Source: Catalimonadaceae bacterium JC749
Lineage (GTDB): Bacteria; Bacteroidota; Bacteroidia; Cytophagales; Cyclobacteriaceae
NCBI GenBank assembly: GCA_021730635.1
Contig: JAJNNC010000015.1
Span: forward strand, 116,119-180,118
DNA: 64,000 nt
Direction: 5' to 3'
The stretch's first letter is position 1. The number at the start of each line of letters is the position of its first letter. The notes beneath the pieces were generated by a model. It had not been told where the DNA came from. It worked only from the letters and a program-made list of their open reading frames with translations, and searched no databases. A program made the translations under genes and the position numbers. Shown piece after piece: positions 44,813-53,465 of the stretch.

Positions 44813-44831
44813 TGTAATAATTCTTATTACA
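44813..44831. promoter_or_regulatory. Perfect TGTAATA-N5-TATTACA operator
   Basis: A perfect 7-bp inverted repeat with a 5-base centre (ATTCT), 35 bases before the NmrA-type gene start. The similar site at 44352 precedes the regulator itself. Together they suggest the Rrf2 protein represses both genes. Confidence 0.65.
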
Positions 44832-44865
44832 ATTAAATCAATGGTTATAATAAAATTAAAAGAAC

Positions 44866-45756
44866 ATGTACGTCATTATTGGAGCAACAGGTCATACGGG
44901 GAGCGTAGTGGCCGAAAATCTTCTGAAAGAAGGTCAAAAAGTGGTAGCCGTTACCCGTGATGCTACCAAAGCAAATTTTCTGAAGGAAAAGGGGGCTTAT
45001 ATTGCTGAAGGCAATCTGGATGATTCCTCTTTTTTGACGAAAACTTTGAAAGGAGCGACAGGTGTTTACGCGATCATACCCCCTAAATTTGATGCAGTTG
45101 ATTTTCGTGCCTATCAACGACAAACGGGAGAGTATATGGCAAAAGCTATTCAGGCTGCTGAAGTACAACACGTGGTATTGTTGAGTAGCTTCGGCGCTCA
45201 TTTGTCTCAAGATGCCGGGGTAGTATCCGGTTTGTATGATGTGGAAAAAAGACTGGAAATGATATCCGGGTTGAATATTGCCTTTCTTCGGGCTGGTTTT
45301 TTCATGGAAAACTTTCTGGCCAGCATAGGCCTGATCCAATCCCAAGGATTGCTCGGGGGCTTCCCGATAGCACCATCCCTATCCATGCCGATGATCCATA
45401 CCAAAGATATAGGAGATTTTGCTGCGGAGCGATTACTAAAGCTAGACTTTCAGGGACCCACAGTGTACGAACTGGCTGGTGCCAGAGACTACACGATGGA
45501 AGAAGTGGCCGGTATCTTGGGCGAAGCCATTCATAAAGACCTGCATTATGTTCGGTTCCCTGATCAGGACGCTCTTCAGGGAATGATTGGCTCAGGTTTT
45601 TCTGAGAGTCTGGCTAAAGCCTATATAGCGTTTAGCCATTGTGTCAATGAAGGCAAGCTGTATGAGGGGTACCGCAGAAGAACGGATAATACAACTTCTA
45701 CTTTATTGGAGACATTTGCAAGCCAAGAGTTCAAGTATGCTTATCAGCAGGCTTAA
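44866..45756 (+). CDS. NmrA-type NAD(P)-binding oxidoreductase
   Basis: A 296-residue atypical short-chain dehydrogenase. The nucleotide-binding motif is IGATGHTGSVVAENLL at the N-terminus, followed by AVTRDATK (cofactor selection), GATGVYAIIPPKF and VLLSSFGAHLS. It resembles NAD(P)H-sensing NmrA/HSCARG proteins and azoreductase-like quinone reductases. It is preceded by the perfect dyad at 44813 and by the Rrf2 regulator, so it is probably induced by electrophile or redox stress (inference). Confidence 0.87.
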   Translation: MYVIIGATGHTGSVVAENLLKEGQKVVAVTRDATKANFLKEKGAYIAEGNLDDSSFLTKTLKGATGVYAIIPPKFDAVDFRAYQRQTGEYMAKAIQAAEVQHVVLLSSFGAHLSQDAGVVSGLYDVEKRLEMISGLNIAFLRAGFFMENFLASIGLIQSQGLLGGFPIAPSLSMPMIHTKDIGDFAAERLLKLDFQGPTVYELAGARDYTMEEVAGILGEAIHKDLHYVRFPDQDALQGMIGSGFSESLAKAYIAFSHCVNEGKLYEGYRRRTDNTTSTLLETFASQEFKYAYQQA

Positions 45757-46158
45757 GTAGAAAATGCTTTATTCAATTTTTGCTAATGAACCGGTAGCTA
45801 CCCTATTGAATGGAGGCTGACCGTTTGAACACTTTGATTGCCAATGGTAAACAAAGTCGGCAGGATCGCATAGGTATTAATAAGGTAAATTACGGCAAAT
45901 CTTGCTGACGATACTCAATGGAATGATCAAAGAGATTGCTATGTATGTCAAAGGTCTGTCTACGCTGCAAGGCCTATGTCATTCTTATGGTATTGCACTT
46001 AGCACAGAGGTTGGACCCCTAGTGTTGTCTATCCACAGAGCAGGAATAGCCTTTTAAAAGAAGAACCATCCTGTTTGTTCAAGATGGTTCTTTTTATTAT
46101 TAGGCGGTTCGATGCGACTGTTTTGGGATAGTCTAAAACTACCCTGTAAATACTCGCT
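45757..46158. other. Intergenic region with terminator
   Basis: About 400 bases between the NmrA-type gene and the convergent Gfo/Idh/MocA gene. The only supported element is the hairpin at 46061-46096. Confidence 0.45.
46061..46096 (+). terminator. Rho-independent terminator
   Basis: AAGAACCATC (46061-46070) is perfectly complementary to GATGGTTCTT (46083-46092), followed by further T. It lies about 300 bases after the NmrA stop and before the convergent oxidoreductase, so an untranslated 3' region or small RNA could precede it. Confidence 0.75.
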
Positions 46159-47307
46159 TTAAACTTGAATCCAGGCTTCTTTGCGATGGCTTTCAATAAT
46201 TTTTTCGCACAAGATCAGTTCTCTCAAACCATCTCCGAAAGCTGGGTAAGAAGGCTGTGATGGTTGCTTTCCTTCACGGATGGCCTTGTACACTTCTTTG
46301 AAAAGCTGCTTGGAAGTATCGGGAAAACCTTCATTATGACCGCCTGGAAATGAGATCAGTTTGGCGCTTTCCGGATGTACCAAAGCGGGGTCACGCATCA
46401 ACAGTTCGTTGGCTTTGTCACGATTTCCAATCCACACCTGGTTGGGTGATTCCGAACACCAGTTCACCGTCTGTTTGGCTCCTGAAATTTCCAGGTTGAT
46501 CCGGTTTTTTCTGCCGGCAGATACCTGGCTGACGGTGACCACTCCTTTGCTGCCATCGTTAAACCTGAGTAGCACGGTAGCATAGTCTTCCGTGTTGATA
46601 GGGACTTCTTCATAATCTTCCGGCTTCAACATTTTACCGGAATAAGTTTCAATTTCTTTGGTAGGTTTTTTACGTTTAGGATGGATCGTGGCAAAATCAG
46701 CCATCACGGCGGTCACTTCCAGACCTGAAATGTATTCGATCAAATCCATCAGGTGGGAGCCAATATCAGCGATGGCACGGGATTCCCCCGACTTGTCGGG
46801 TTCCAATCGCCAGTTATAGTCGGTTTCATAAAAGAGCCAGTCCTGCAAGTAGGTGCCGATGATAGAATGAATACGCCCCAGTTCGCCTTTTTCCCGCATC
46901 ATCCTCATATGGCGTACCAGGGGATAATAGCGAATATTAAAGTGAACGGCATGCACCAACCCGGATTTATCAGCGAGTTCCACCAGTTCTTCCGCTTCCT
47001 TCACGGTGTTGGCCAGCGGCTTTTCACAGACCACATTTTTGCCGGCCTGTAAAGCGCTCTTAGCCATAGGATAATGTAAAAAATTAGGCGTACAAATGTG
47101 GACACAGTTGATCTCGGGGTCCGCCAGCAAATCCTTAAAATCTCCATAAGATTTACTGATACCCAGGCTGTTGGCTTTGGCTTTTGCCAATTCATTTCCA
47201 AATTCATTGATAGCCACCACTTCAACATCGGGTAATCGGCGAAGCGCCTCAATATGGGCTGGTCCAATAAAGCCAAGACCAGCCACACCTACTTTAATTT
47301 TTTCCAT
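46159..47307 (-). CDS. Gfo/Idh/MocA-family oxidoreductase
   Basis: A 382-residue NAD(P)-dependent sugar or cyclitol dehydrogenase. The start is the ATG complementary to 47305-47307 (MEKIKVGVAGLGFIGPAH), with the Rossmann motif GLGFIG. The family motif EKPLANTVKEAEELV follows CTPNFLHYPMAKSALQAGKNV. The catalytic lysine is in CEKP and the C-terminal alpha/beta sheet domain includes DIGSHLMDLIEYISG. No signal peptide is present, so it is cytoplasmic, possibly acting on an internalised sugar. It is not linked to any sugar locus in the window. Confidence 0.92.
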   Translation of the reverse strand: MEKIKVGVAGLGFIGPAHIEALRRLPDVEVVAINEFGNELAKAKANSLGISKSYGDFKDLLADPEINCVHICTPNFLHYPMAKSALQAGKNVVCEKPLANTVKEAEELVELADKSGLVHAVHFNIRYYPLVRHMRMMREKGELGRIHSIIGTYLQDWLFYETDYNWRLEPDKSGESRAIADIGSHLMDLIEYISGLEVTAVMADFATIHPKRKKPTKEIETYSGKMLKPEDYEEVPINTEDYATVLLRFNDGSKGVVTVSQVSAGRKNRINLEISGAKQTVNWCSESPNQVWIGNRDKANELLMRDPALVHPESAKLISFPGGHNEGFPDTSKQLFKEVYKAIREGKQPSQPSYPAFGDGLRELILCEKIIESHRKEAWIQV

Positions 47308-47732
47308 TCGTATTAGTGTAATAATATAAAAAAACAATGATTGAATATCGCCCAAAGTTATTCATTTCTATGGCAAATACAACCGGATTGTTGTAATTCC
47401 CGTTGCCGAATTTCAGTGTGTTTGAAAGGGTGTTGAATGGTAAAAAAATAAAGAATCAAATGAGCGGGAGCGGGGAGAATGAAGGCAAGAAGGGATGATT
47501 AACCCTGAATTTGTCATTGCCTGCTACGGCAGTTGGAACTAAACCTTGGCACTAAAACAAAGAAATGCTGTCCAAGAGATTTTTCCAATCAATCGTATTT
47601 TTTTATCTGTTAGGTAACCTAAGGCTTACAATACTGGTTAGTAACCATAATATCAACAACTTTCATAATCATTTTTTCTGAGAGGAAAGCCTGAGGCATA
47701 AAAACGGACACGGATCAAACAGCTATTTCAAC
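47308..47732. other. Intergenic region, nothing recognised
   Basis: About 425 bases between divergent genes (Gfo/Idh/MocA and DinB-like). Promoters for both must lie here. No clear dyad or ORF was found. Confidence 0.4.
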
Positions 47733-48209
47733 ATGAATACAGAAAAAAAATTGCGGACGCAACTGGTAAAACATCTGGAGGGTGGAGAAGCCTTTATGCC
47801 GATCGATGAATTGGTAGATAAAATTCCATTCGAACAATTGGGTGTGATCCCCGACAAACTGCCTTATTCTTTCTGGCAACAGTTTTACCATATGCGTATG
47901 AGCCAGTATGATATTCTGGAGTTTTCCCGCAATCCCGACTACTCCTCCAAACGATGGCCTGAGGATTATTGGCCGGTTGATCCGGCCCCTGCCAGCCAGG
48001 AAGAGTGGGAAGATATGGTGGATACCTTTTATGCCGAAAGAAATCAGATGGCCGATCTGGTGTCTGATCCCGGCAATAGTCTGTTTGAGCCCTTCGCCCA
48101 TGGTTCAGGACAAACTTTGTTACGGGAGGCTTTGCTGGTGATTGAGCATACCGCTTACCATACCGGCCAAATGTTGCTGATATTAAGATTGTTAGGTTTG
48201 CACTATTAA
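47733..48209 (+). CDS. DinB-family protein
   Basis: A 158-residue helical-bundle protein. The likely metal ligands are the His of WQQFYHMRMSQYDIL and the two His of VIEHTAYHTGQMLLILRLLG, the classic H...HxxxH DinB pattern (IEHTAYHTGQ). Family members act as bacillithiol or mycothiol transferases or unknown hydrolases. It is convergent with the DUF5996-like gene. Confidence 0.9.
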   Translation: MNTEKKLRTQLVKHLEGGEAFMPIDELVDKIPFEQLGVIPDKLPYSFWQQFYHMRMSQYDILEFSRNPDYSSKRWPEDYWPVDPAPASQEEWEDMVDTFYAERNQMADLVSDPGNSLFEPFAHGSGQTLLREALLVIEHTAYHTGQMLLILRLLGLHY

Positions 48210-48249
48210 AGCTTTCTGTCAAGTGCATGATAATACATGCCAAACCCCT

Positions 48250-49098
48250 TTATGAAACCAGCGTGATCATTTCCGAGAGGCCTCTATCGAAAAAAGTCTG
48301 CAACCTTGCTCTTTGAGCTGCCTGTGACTCTTTTTTTGCTATGGCTTTGGCAGGGAGCACAACACCCACCCATTCATGCCGGTGCCAAAAACTTCCTTCT
48401 CCCAGATCGGGCAGCAGTTCCTCACTCGCTTCCGGATATGGCCAGGGGGTGATGAAGGCATAGGGTTCGGGATAAAAGGCATCGCCAGGGGATAGCCCTG
48501 CACTTACCGATCTGATCTTTTCGGGGTCCTGATGTGGCTGAAGAGTGATCAGGGTGGAAAGATCAAAATGATGTGGCCAGCATCGGACGGGAGAAGCGTC
48601 CTTTCTGTTGTTTATGTTCGCTCTCAATAGAGCATCTACTAATGAAAAATAGTGAGCCAGCTCATCAAAAGCGCCCTCTGGATCGTATGAAAAGCGTTTT
48701 CCCTGATCAGTAGCATAGTCTGGCAGGGCATAGGGTAATTTCCATTGAAAGTCGGCTGGGGAAAAGCCAATCACTTCCAGCCAGTAGGCTGTCCAGGCCA
48801 GGCAATCTGAAAAAGTGCGATCATGCAAAGCATAGGCACCCATGATCTGCAGATTGCCATCCAGCCAGAGCAGAGTAAAATCCTCAAACCGAAGCGCCAA
48901 CCGGTAACGGCTGCTATGACCAATCCATTGGCTGGCTAAGGCTTTAGGTCTGCTCAACCAATCCAGGCTGGCATGGCTATCGTCCTGTCGATAAGGAAGA
49001 AAGGAGCGGGCAACGGCTGCCGGAATCTGTATGGCCTGGTGGAGTTGTTGCCGGGCAACAACAAAAGAGGCGGTGTCTGTATTTTTGAAATGAATCAC
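48250..49098 (-). CDS. DUF5996-like protein of unknown function
   Basis: A 282-residue soluble protein starting at a GTG (complement of 49096-49098) six bases after the SDR stop on the same strand, so probably one operon. Distinct motifs are RFEDFTLLWLDGNLQIMG, CWPHHFDLSTLITL and the Trp/Pro-rich WPYPEASEELLP. The CWPHHFD block and length fit the DUF5996 family, but the match is from memory of motifs only. No signal peptide or membrane helix is present. The function is unknown. Confidence 0.7.
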   Translation of the reverse strand: MIHFKNTDTASFVVARQQLHQAIQIPAAVARSFLPYRQDDSHASLDWLSRPKALASQWIGHSSRYRLALRFEDFTLLWLDGNLQIMGAYALHDRTFSDCLAWTAYWLEVIGFSPADFQWKLPYALPDYATDQGKRFSYDPEGAFDELAHYFSLVDALLRANINNRKDASPVRCWPHHFDLSTLITLQPHQDPEKIRSVSAGLSPGDAFYPEPYAFITPWPYPEASEELLPDLGEGSFWHRHEWVGVVLPAKAIAKKESQAAQRARLQTFFDRGLSEMITLVS

Positions 49099-49104
49099 GG
49101 TTGT

Positions 49105-49797
49105 TCAACTGTTAGCATACATTTTTAACACGGTCTCTCTTAGTGAACGGCCTTTAGACGAAGTCAGATACCAGAGGGCTTCGGCAATTTCTTCCGGACT
49201 GACCCAGTCAGAGAATTTTTCCTGAGGCAAGGCCGCCCGGTTGGCTGGGGTATCTATGGTACCGGGCACTAAGACATGAGAGACTACCTGGTGAGAGGCT
49301 CCTTCAGCATTGAGATATTCTGCCAGCTTGAAAATCAGTGATTTCGACAGACCGTAGGCCAGTGTATTCTTACCTTCTTCCGCCCTCAGGGCAGGACGGG
49401 AACCGATAAAAACCAGTCTGCCACCCTGTGGCTGAGTTTTCATTTGTTGGAAAACAGGACGTGCCACAAAATAGGAAGTTTCAAAATTCAGGCTGACCAT
49501 CTTTTTCAGGGAATCGCCCGTGGTATTGTCTATATTACCAGCAGCAAATCCTCCTACCAGCATCAGCGCGGCATCTATCTTTCCGAAATTTGCAGCGGCG
49601 TCCTTTACAAAGGTCTGAACCTTTATCTCGTCGGTCAGGTCCACTTCAAAAGTTTCCAAGGCCCCTTCTACCTGGTAACCCAGAGATTTTCCGGGCGACA
49701 CGGTGGCAAGAACGGTAGCTTGTTGTCGTAAAAAGTATTCTACAGTAGCCTTTCCTAGATTACCAGAGGCACCCGTGATGATTACAATATTTTTCAT
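49105..49797 (-). CDS. Short-chain dehydrogenase/reductase
   Basis: A 230-residue classical SDR. The cofactor motif is VIITGASGNLGKATVEYFL, the structural motif LMLVGGFAAGN (in place of NNAG), and the catalytic Tyr and Lys are in LAYGLSKSLIFKLAEYL. It probably reduces a carbonyl with NAD(P)H. The substrate is unknown. It precedes the DUF5996-like gene by 6 bases. Confidence 0.9.
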   Translation of the reverse strand: MKNIVIITGASGNLGKATVEYFLRQQATVLATVSPGKSLGYQVEGALETFEVDLTDEIKVQTFVKDAAANFGKIDAALMLVGGFAAGNIDNTTGDSLKKMVSLNFETSYFVARPVFQQMKTQPQGGRLVFIGSRPALRAEEGKNTLAYGLSKSLIFKLAEYLNAEGASHQVVSHVLVPGTIDTPANRAALPQEKFSDWVSPEEIAEALWYLTSSKGRSLRETVLKMYANS

Positions 49798-49847
49798 GAG
49801 TATACAATTAAAAACAGTGTTCTTACAATGTTAAGGTATCCTGGGCA

Positions 49848-50735
49848 TTATTCGCTCTGACACAGGGTAAAACGCTTATCCAGGGCAAGTAAGCCCGGCC
49901 ATTCATTAACCTGAGAGGTAACGGATAGGAGGGACTGCCGGTTGACCAACAGCAAATTCCAATCCTCCATTTGGATGACCCGGCCTTTCAAGCGAACTGG
50001 TTGACCTACAATGGGTAGGATCTCTTGGTTGACCATGGTATAATCCTCTGCCAATATCAGATAGTAGGCAGTTTTGTTATTGGCTTGCTTTACTTTCAAT
50101 ATTGGTGGAATGCCGCCTGCAATACAACGAACCGCACAGGAACGATGGGGTTTGCCTTCTCCAGGTTTCATCACCCCAAAAAAACACTTGGAATCTACCA
50201 CCTCTCCTGGCAACAGGGTTTCCCCTTTGGATTGTAGCACCAGCGTTTCTTCATGACCCATAGGGGAGGTACCGGCTGCCAGCAATCGTTCTGCCGGGTT
50301 ATCCTGGGGGATAATCTGTAACAAAGCTTTACCATCCCCATAGATCAAAGAACCTGTCAGTGCTACAAATCGGCCATGGAGCGAAACACCCGTAGATTGC
50401 TCTAACTGGGCGATAGCCTCTGACGCGCCGAACTTACCAAACCCTACCAGCAACATGGTTTGATAGATTTCTTGTCCATGAAAGTCTTTTCCCAGGGGCA
50501 CACGGATTCTGGGTACCTGATCCGTATACAGATACCCCTGCACAGTGGTATTGATCCCGAACTCAAAATGGTTGGTCGAGAATTTTTTCTGGTAGAGAAC
50601 CAGTATCAGGGCCAGGATGGCTATCACGATTCCTATGCCAATGACTACGTTTTTCAGAAAAGTAGCCGTAGTATTGGGCGCTTCGGGCAGATACCCTACA
50701 TAAAATTCATCGGGTGGGGGTAATATCTTTCTCAT
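49848..50735 (-). CDS. Membrane-anchored protein with C-x12-H-x2-C-x3-C motif (Rieske operon, gene 4)
   Basis: A 295-residue protein with one N-terminal helix (residues about 29-49, VVIGIGIVIAILALILVLY) and a beta-rich domain that should lie outside the cytoplasm. The notable stretch is Cys184, His197, Cys200 and Cys204 (KCFFGVMKPGEGKPHRSCAV, then RCIAGGIPP), four potential metal or cluster ligands. I do not recognise a characterised family. Its start overlaps the stop of the Rieske gene by four bases (ATGA). It may be an electron-transfer partner or assembly factor of the Rieske protein (inference). Confidence 0.75.
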   Translation of the reverse strand: MRKILPPPDEFYVGYLPEAPNTTATFLKNVVIGIGIVIAILALILVLYQKKFSTNHFEFGINTTVQGYLYTDQVPRIRVPLGKDFHGQEIYQTMLLVGFGKFGASEAIAQLEQSTGVSLHGRFVALTGSLIYGDGKALLQIIPQDNPAERLLAAGTSPMGHEETLVLQSKGETLLPGEVVDSKCFFGVMKPGEGKPHRSCAVRCIAGGIPPILKVKQANNKTAYYLILAEDYTMVNQEILPIVGQPVRLKGRVIQMEDWNLLLVNRQSLLSVTSQVNEWPGLLALDKRFTLCQSE

Positions 50736-51790
50736 ATCATGATGGTATTGGTGGGGACAACAGCAGGAGGACGTTCCGTTCCTTCCGGATAAGCCTTTGG
50801 ATGCACATACACGGTACGGCCGACCAGTTTGACATCGTAGGTTGCTACTTTTTCCTTGAAGGGGGGAGGCGAACTGCCATTATGCGGTAAGTATTGGTAG
50901 CCATGCCATGGACAGGTAATGCATCCATCAATAATGCGACCTTCTCCCAGGGGACCGTTCTGATGTTTACAGACATTGGAGACCGCTGATAAATGATTAG
51001 CATATCTGAAAATGGCAATCCTTTCTTCGGGTAAACTGACAATCTTGGCTCTATTTTCTGCTATTTCATCCAGCGCACAGACTCTGATAAAACCATCGGC
51101 CTCCGGATTATAGGCAAAACCTTCCTGATCTTTCTGATGTTCTTTTCGGCTGGCTGCCACATGTAAACCCAACAGCAACAACAATCCCAGGCCCAGCAAC
51201 ACCACCAAGACAGGTGAGGTTTCATATTGTATGACTCCCAACATCACGTGCATGAGGACCAAGGCATAGGCTAAATAGACACCCATATGCAGCGTTTTCC
51301 AAACCTTAGGACTCAGATTCTCCAGCCAGAAATCATGACTGGTGACAGCCATCAGCATAAAGATGATGAGTGCCAGAAAACCCAGGGCCTGAAAAGGAAA
51401 ATAGGGGAGAGAACCATAATGCGTATTAGACAGGAACAATGAAACCAAGGGATGGACATTACCCAGGGCATGAAACTGTATGATAGAAAATATGCCGTGG
51501 ATGGCCGCCACACAAAACATGGTCACACCCAAATGACGTCTGTTGTATAACAATGGCAGAAAGACCGGATGCAGTCGGGCCAGGGGACCAATCATCAGAA
51601 TAATATGCAAGAGCAAAAATGCCAGCGTGGCGGTAGTCCGGATGAGCAACGTCTCAAAGGTGATTTCCGGATGTATGATAAGATTGACGGAAACGAAAAG
51701 AATAGCGTAGAGCAGTAAAAAGGAAACAAGGATAGTGTCATAAATCTTTTTCTGGCGGTTCCATAAGATGGCCTGATATGATGCACTCAT
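50732..51790 (-). CDS. Ferric-reductase-like membrane protein with C-terminal Rieske 2Fe-2S domain (Rieske operon, gene 3)
   Basis: A 352-residue fusion. Residues 15-210 hold six helices of the ferric-reductase/MsrQ-like fold, with histidines in LLHIILMIG, AAIHGIFS and HMGVYLAYALVLMH that could bind b-type heme. Residues about 230-335 are a Rieske domain with Cys274-x-His276 (SNVCKHQNG) and Cys293-x2-His296 (TCPWHGYQY), separated by the usual 16 residues. Both ends overlap the neighbouring genes by ATGA. The architecture suggests heme-to-cluster or cluster-to-heme electron transfer across or along the inner membrane. The partner substrate is unknown. Confidence 0.9.
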   Translation of the reverse strand: MSASYQAILWNRQKKIYDTILVSFLLLYAILFVSVNLIIHPEITFETLLIRTTATLAFLLLHIILMIGPLARLHPVFLPLLYNRRHLGVTMFCVAAIHGIFSIIQFHALGNVHPLVSLFLSNTHYGSLPYFPFQALGFLALIIFMLMAVTSHDFWLENLSPKVWKTLHMGVYLAYALVLMHVMLGVIQYETSPVLVVLLGLGLLLLLGLHVAASRKEHQKDQEGFAYNPEADGFIRVCALDEIAENRAKIVSLPEERIAIFRYANHLSAVSNVCKHQNGPLGEGRIIDGCITCPWHGYQYLPHNGSSPPPFKEKVATYDVKLVGRTVYVHPKAYPEGTERPPAVVPTNTIMI

Positions 51791-52218
51791 AGCGGTAATT
51801 GTATGGTGGTGATGACTTGCTGATGAATGGGGTCCTGTAAGGTAATGGTAGCCTCATCAAAATGTTGAAGTGCCGAAGGAAGGTCAAAATAATACGTACC
51901 CACTTGTCCGAGCTGCCCGATCAGCTGATCCTTGTCGGTACGAAGATAGACCAGACAGGCAGGCACTTTCAGTTGTTTTTTAAGCACCAATTCTAACTGG
52001 TAGCCCGGGACTCCTGTCGTTTGACGCAGGTTAAAATCACAGCAGGGGGAAGGGGCATGATAGACCAGGGTGGTTTCTCCTTTGATAGCGACTGAAGAGG
52101 GATGTACACTCGTCTGGTTCCTGGGGATGACCCACAAAGCCAGTATAAATCCCAGGGGGAGTAACACAACCCAGATTCGCCACAGGTAAAAATGGTAAGT
52201 GCGTAAGGGTTTGATCAT
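51787..52218 (-). CDS. Membrane-anchored protein of unknown function (Rieske operon, gene 2)
   Basis: A 143-residue protein. The ATG complementary to 52216-52218 (MIKPLRTYHF) is chosen because it overlaps the previous stop as ATGA, as at every junction of this operon. One N-terminal helix (IWVVLLPLGFILALWVIP) precedes a beta-rich domain (TTLVYHAPSPCCDFNLRQTT, LKVPACLVYLRTDKDQLI). A Cys-Cys pair and one more Cys are present. It resembles the FixH-like accessory membrane proteins in layout only. The function is unknown. Confidence 0.75.
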   Translation of the reverse strand: MIKPLRTYHFYLWRIWVVLLPLGFILALWVIPRNQTSVHPSSVAIKGETTLVYHAPSPCCDFNLRQTTGVPGYQLELVLKKQLKVPACLVYLRTDKDQLIGQLGQVGTYYFDLPSALQHFDEATITLQDPIHQQVITTIQLPL

Positions 52219-52430
52219 GATTTTCGAATTTTCATCAGATATTTTCTCAACAGCACGGGCCAGAGAAGTACACAACCGGGTAGAATCATGAGCCGGAAGG
52301 TGAAAGGGCTTCCCTGGGCAGATTCATCCAGGGTATAGATCCACCTAGCTAGAAAAATGAGCGCGAAAAGCGCACCCAAGCCCAGATACAGGGCCGACAG
52401 ATTGACAAGTAAGAGAATGACCTTTTCCAT
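52215..52430 (-). CDS. Small two-helix membrane protein (Rieske operon, gene 1)
   Basis: A 71-residue protein with helices LLLVNLSALYLGLGALFALIF and LMILPGCVLLWPVLLRKYL and a basic end (KIRKS). It is the first gene of the four-gene operon and overlaps the next by ATGA at 52215-52218. The short, two-helix, basic form is typical of accessory subunits. No family was recognised. Confidence 0.75.
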   Translation of the reverse strand: MEKVILLLVNLSALYLGLGALFALIFLARWIYTLDESAQGSPFTFRLMILPGCVLLWPVLLRKYLMKIRKS

Positions 52431-52629
52431 CGTGTCATCGATATTGTTATGAAAGCGAATCTCAGAAAAAGGATGAAAAAGCTTGGTCGTCTATCTGACT
52501 TACTTTATGAATTTAAGGAGGTGTGCCATTAAATAATTTACTTCTGTTTTAACTATTAGTATTTATTATCCTCTTTTGAAGGATTTACTTAAAAATGCGG
52601 TATCAAACGTAAAGAAAGTAAGTGTGAGG

Positions 52630-53448
52630 CTATTCCTGATTCGGATGTTTATTTGGATCCCATTCCATGTATTGCCTTACTTTATATTTAGCCTTTTGCT
52701 TTCTTTTATTTGAGGAGAGTATCTGATATGGTTCAAAACTTACCTCTTGTTTTTGCCTTGTAAGATTTTTGGATGTTAGCTCAAGCCATTTATAAAACTT
52801 TATCATCCTATTATATTCTTCCCGATCAGGTGGATAAGTAAAACATCCCAAAACTGGGGGTCTGTCTTGAATTGAATTTCTTTTTTCTAAAAAGTCATTA
52901 ATACTACTGTTGATTCTTGCAATGCTGCTGTAAACAGATAAATAGTGAATGATTTTATACAATTCGGGATCGGAATAAAATGAATGTCTATTTAGAAAAT
53001 CTTGACATTCTTTTTTAATGATTTCAGTCTTTTCAACCAACAAATCTGCCCAGTTTTTCGAATTTTGATAATCTGAAGGTGAAAGTAAATGTAGCCACCA
53101 AAATGACTCACCTAAATATTCTTCACTATAGAACTCTTCAATCTTTGATGGAAAGTTTTCGTCAACTGCTTCTAAATAGGTTTTCATCCAAAGATCATGG
53201 ATTGAATTAAAAATATACACGGCATCATCATAAGTTACACTGTGACGGGACAGCAATAATGCTTTCTCCCTATGCTTGATTAAATGATCTATTATTGATA
53301 CAGTAAATAAAACACTAACAAAGCCTGTTAACAGACTTAATCCTAAATCATAATGTAAAAATGTTATAATCCATGAGACCAATATCAGGTTCATGAGAAA
53401 TGAAATAATAGTTATATTTTGGCTAATATAATTTTTTATTTTTGGCAT
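52630..53448 (-). CDS. Membrane protein with large cytoplasmic domain, unknown (SatD operon, gene 3)
   Basis: A 272-residue protein with two helices near the N-terminus (ITIISFLMNLILVSWIITFLH, LSLLTGFVSVLFTVSIIDHL) and a 200-residue helical, Trp/Tyr-rich soluble part (SIHDLWMKTYLEAVDENF, ESFWWLHLLSPSDYQNSKNW). It lies 17 bases after the DUF3307 gene on the same strand, so it belongs to that operon. The layout resembles membrane-tethered effectors of signalling or defence systems, but I cannot assign a family. Confidence 0.65.
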   Translation of the reverse strand: MPKIKNYISQNITIISFLMNLILVSWIITFLHYDLGLSLLTGFVSVLFTVSIIDHLIKHREKALLLSRHSVTYDDAVYIFNSIHDLWMKTYLEAVDENFPSKIEEFYSEEYLGESFWWLHLLSPSDYQNSKNWADLLVEKTEIIKKECQDFLNRHSFYSDPELYKIIHYLSVYSSIARINSSINDFLEKRNSIQDRPPVLGCFTYPPDREEYNRMIKFYKWLELTSKNLTRQKQEVSFEPYQILSSNKRKQKAKYKVRQYMEWDPNKHPNQE

Positions 53449-53465
53449 CTACTTATTTTCATATT

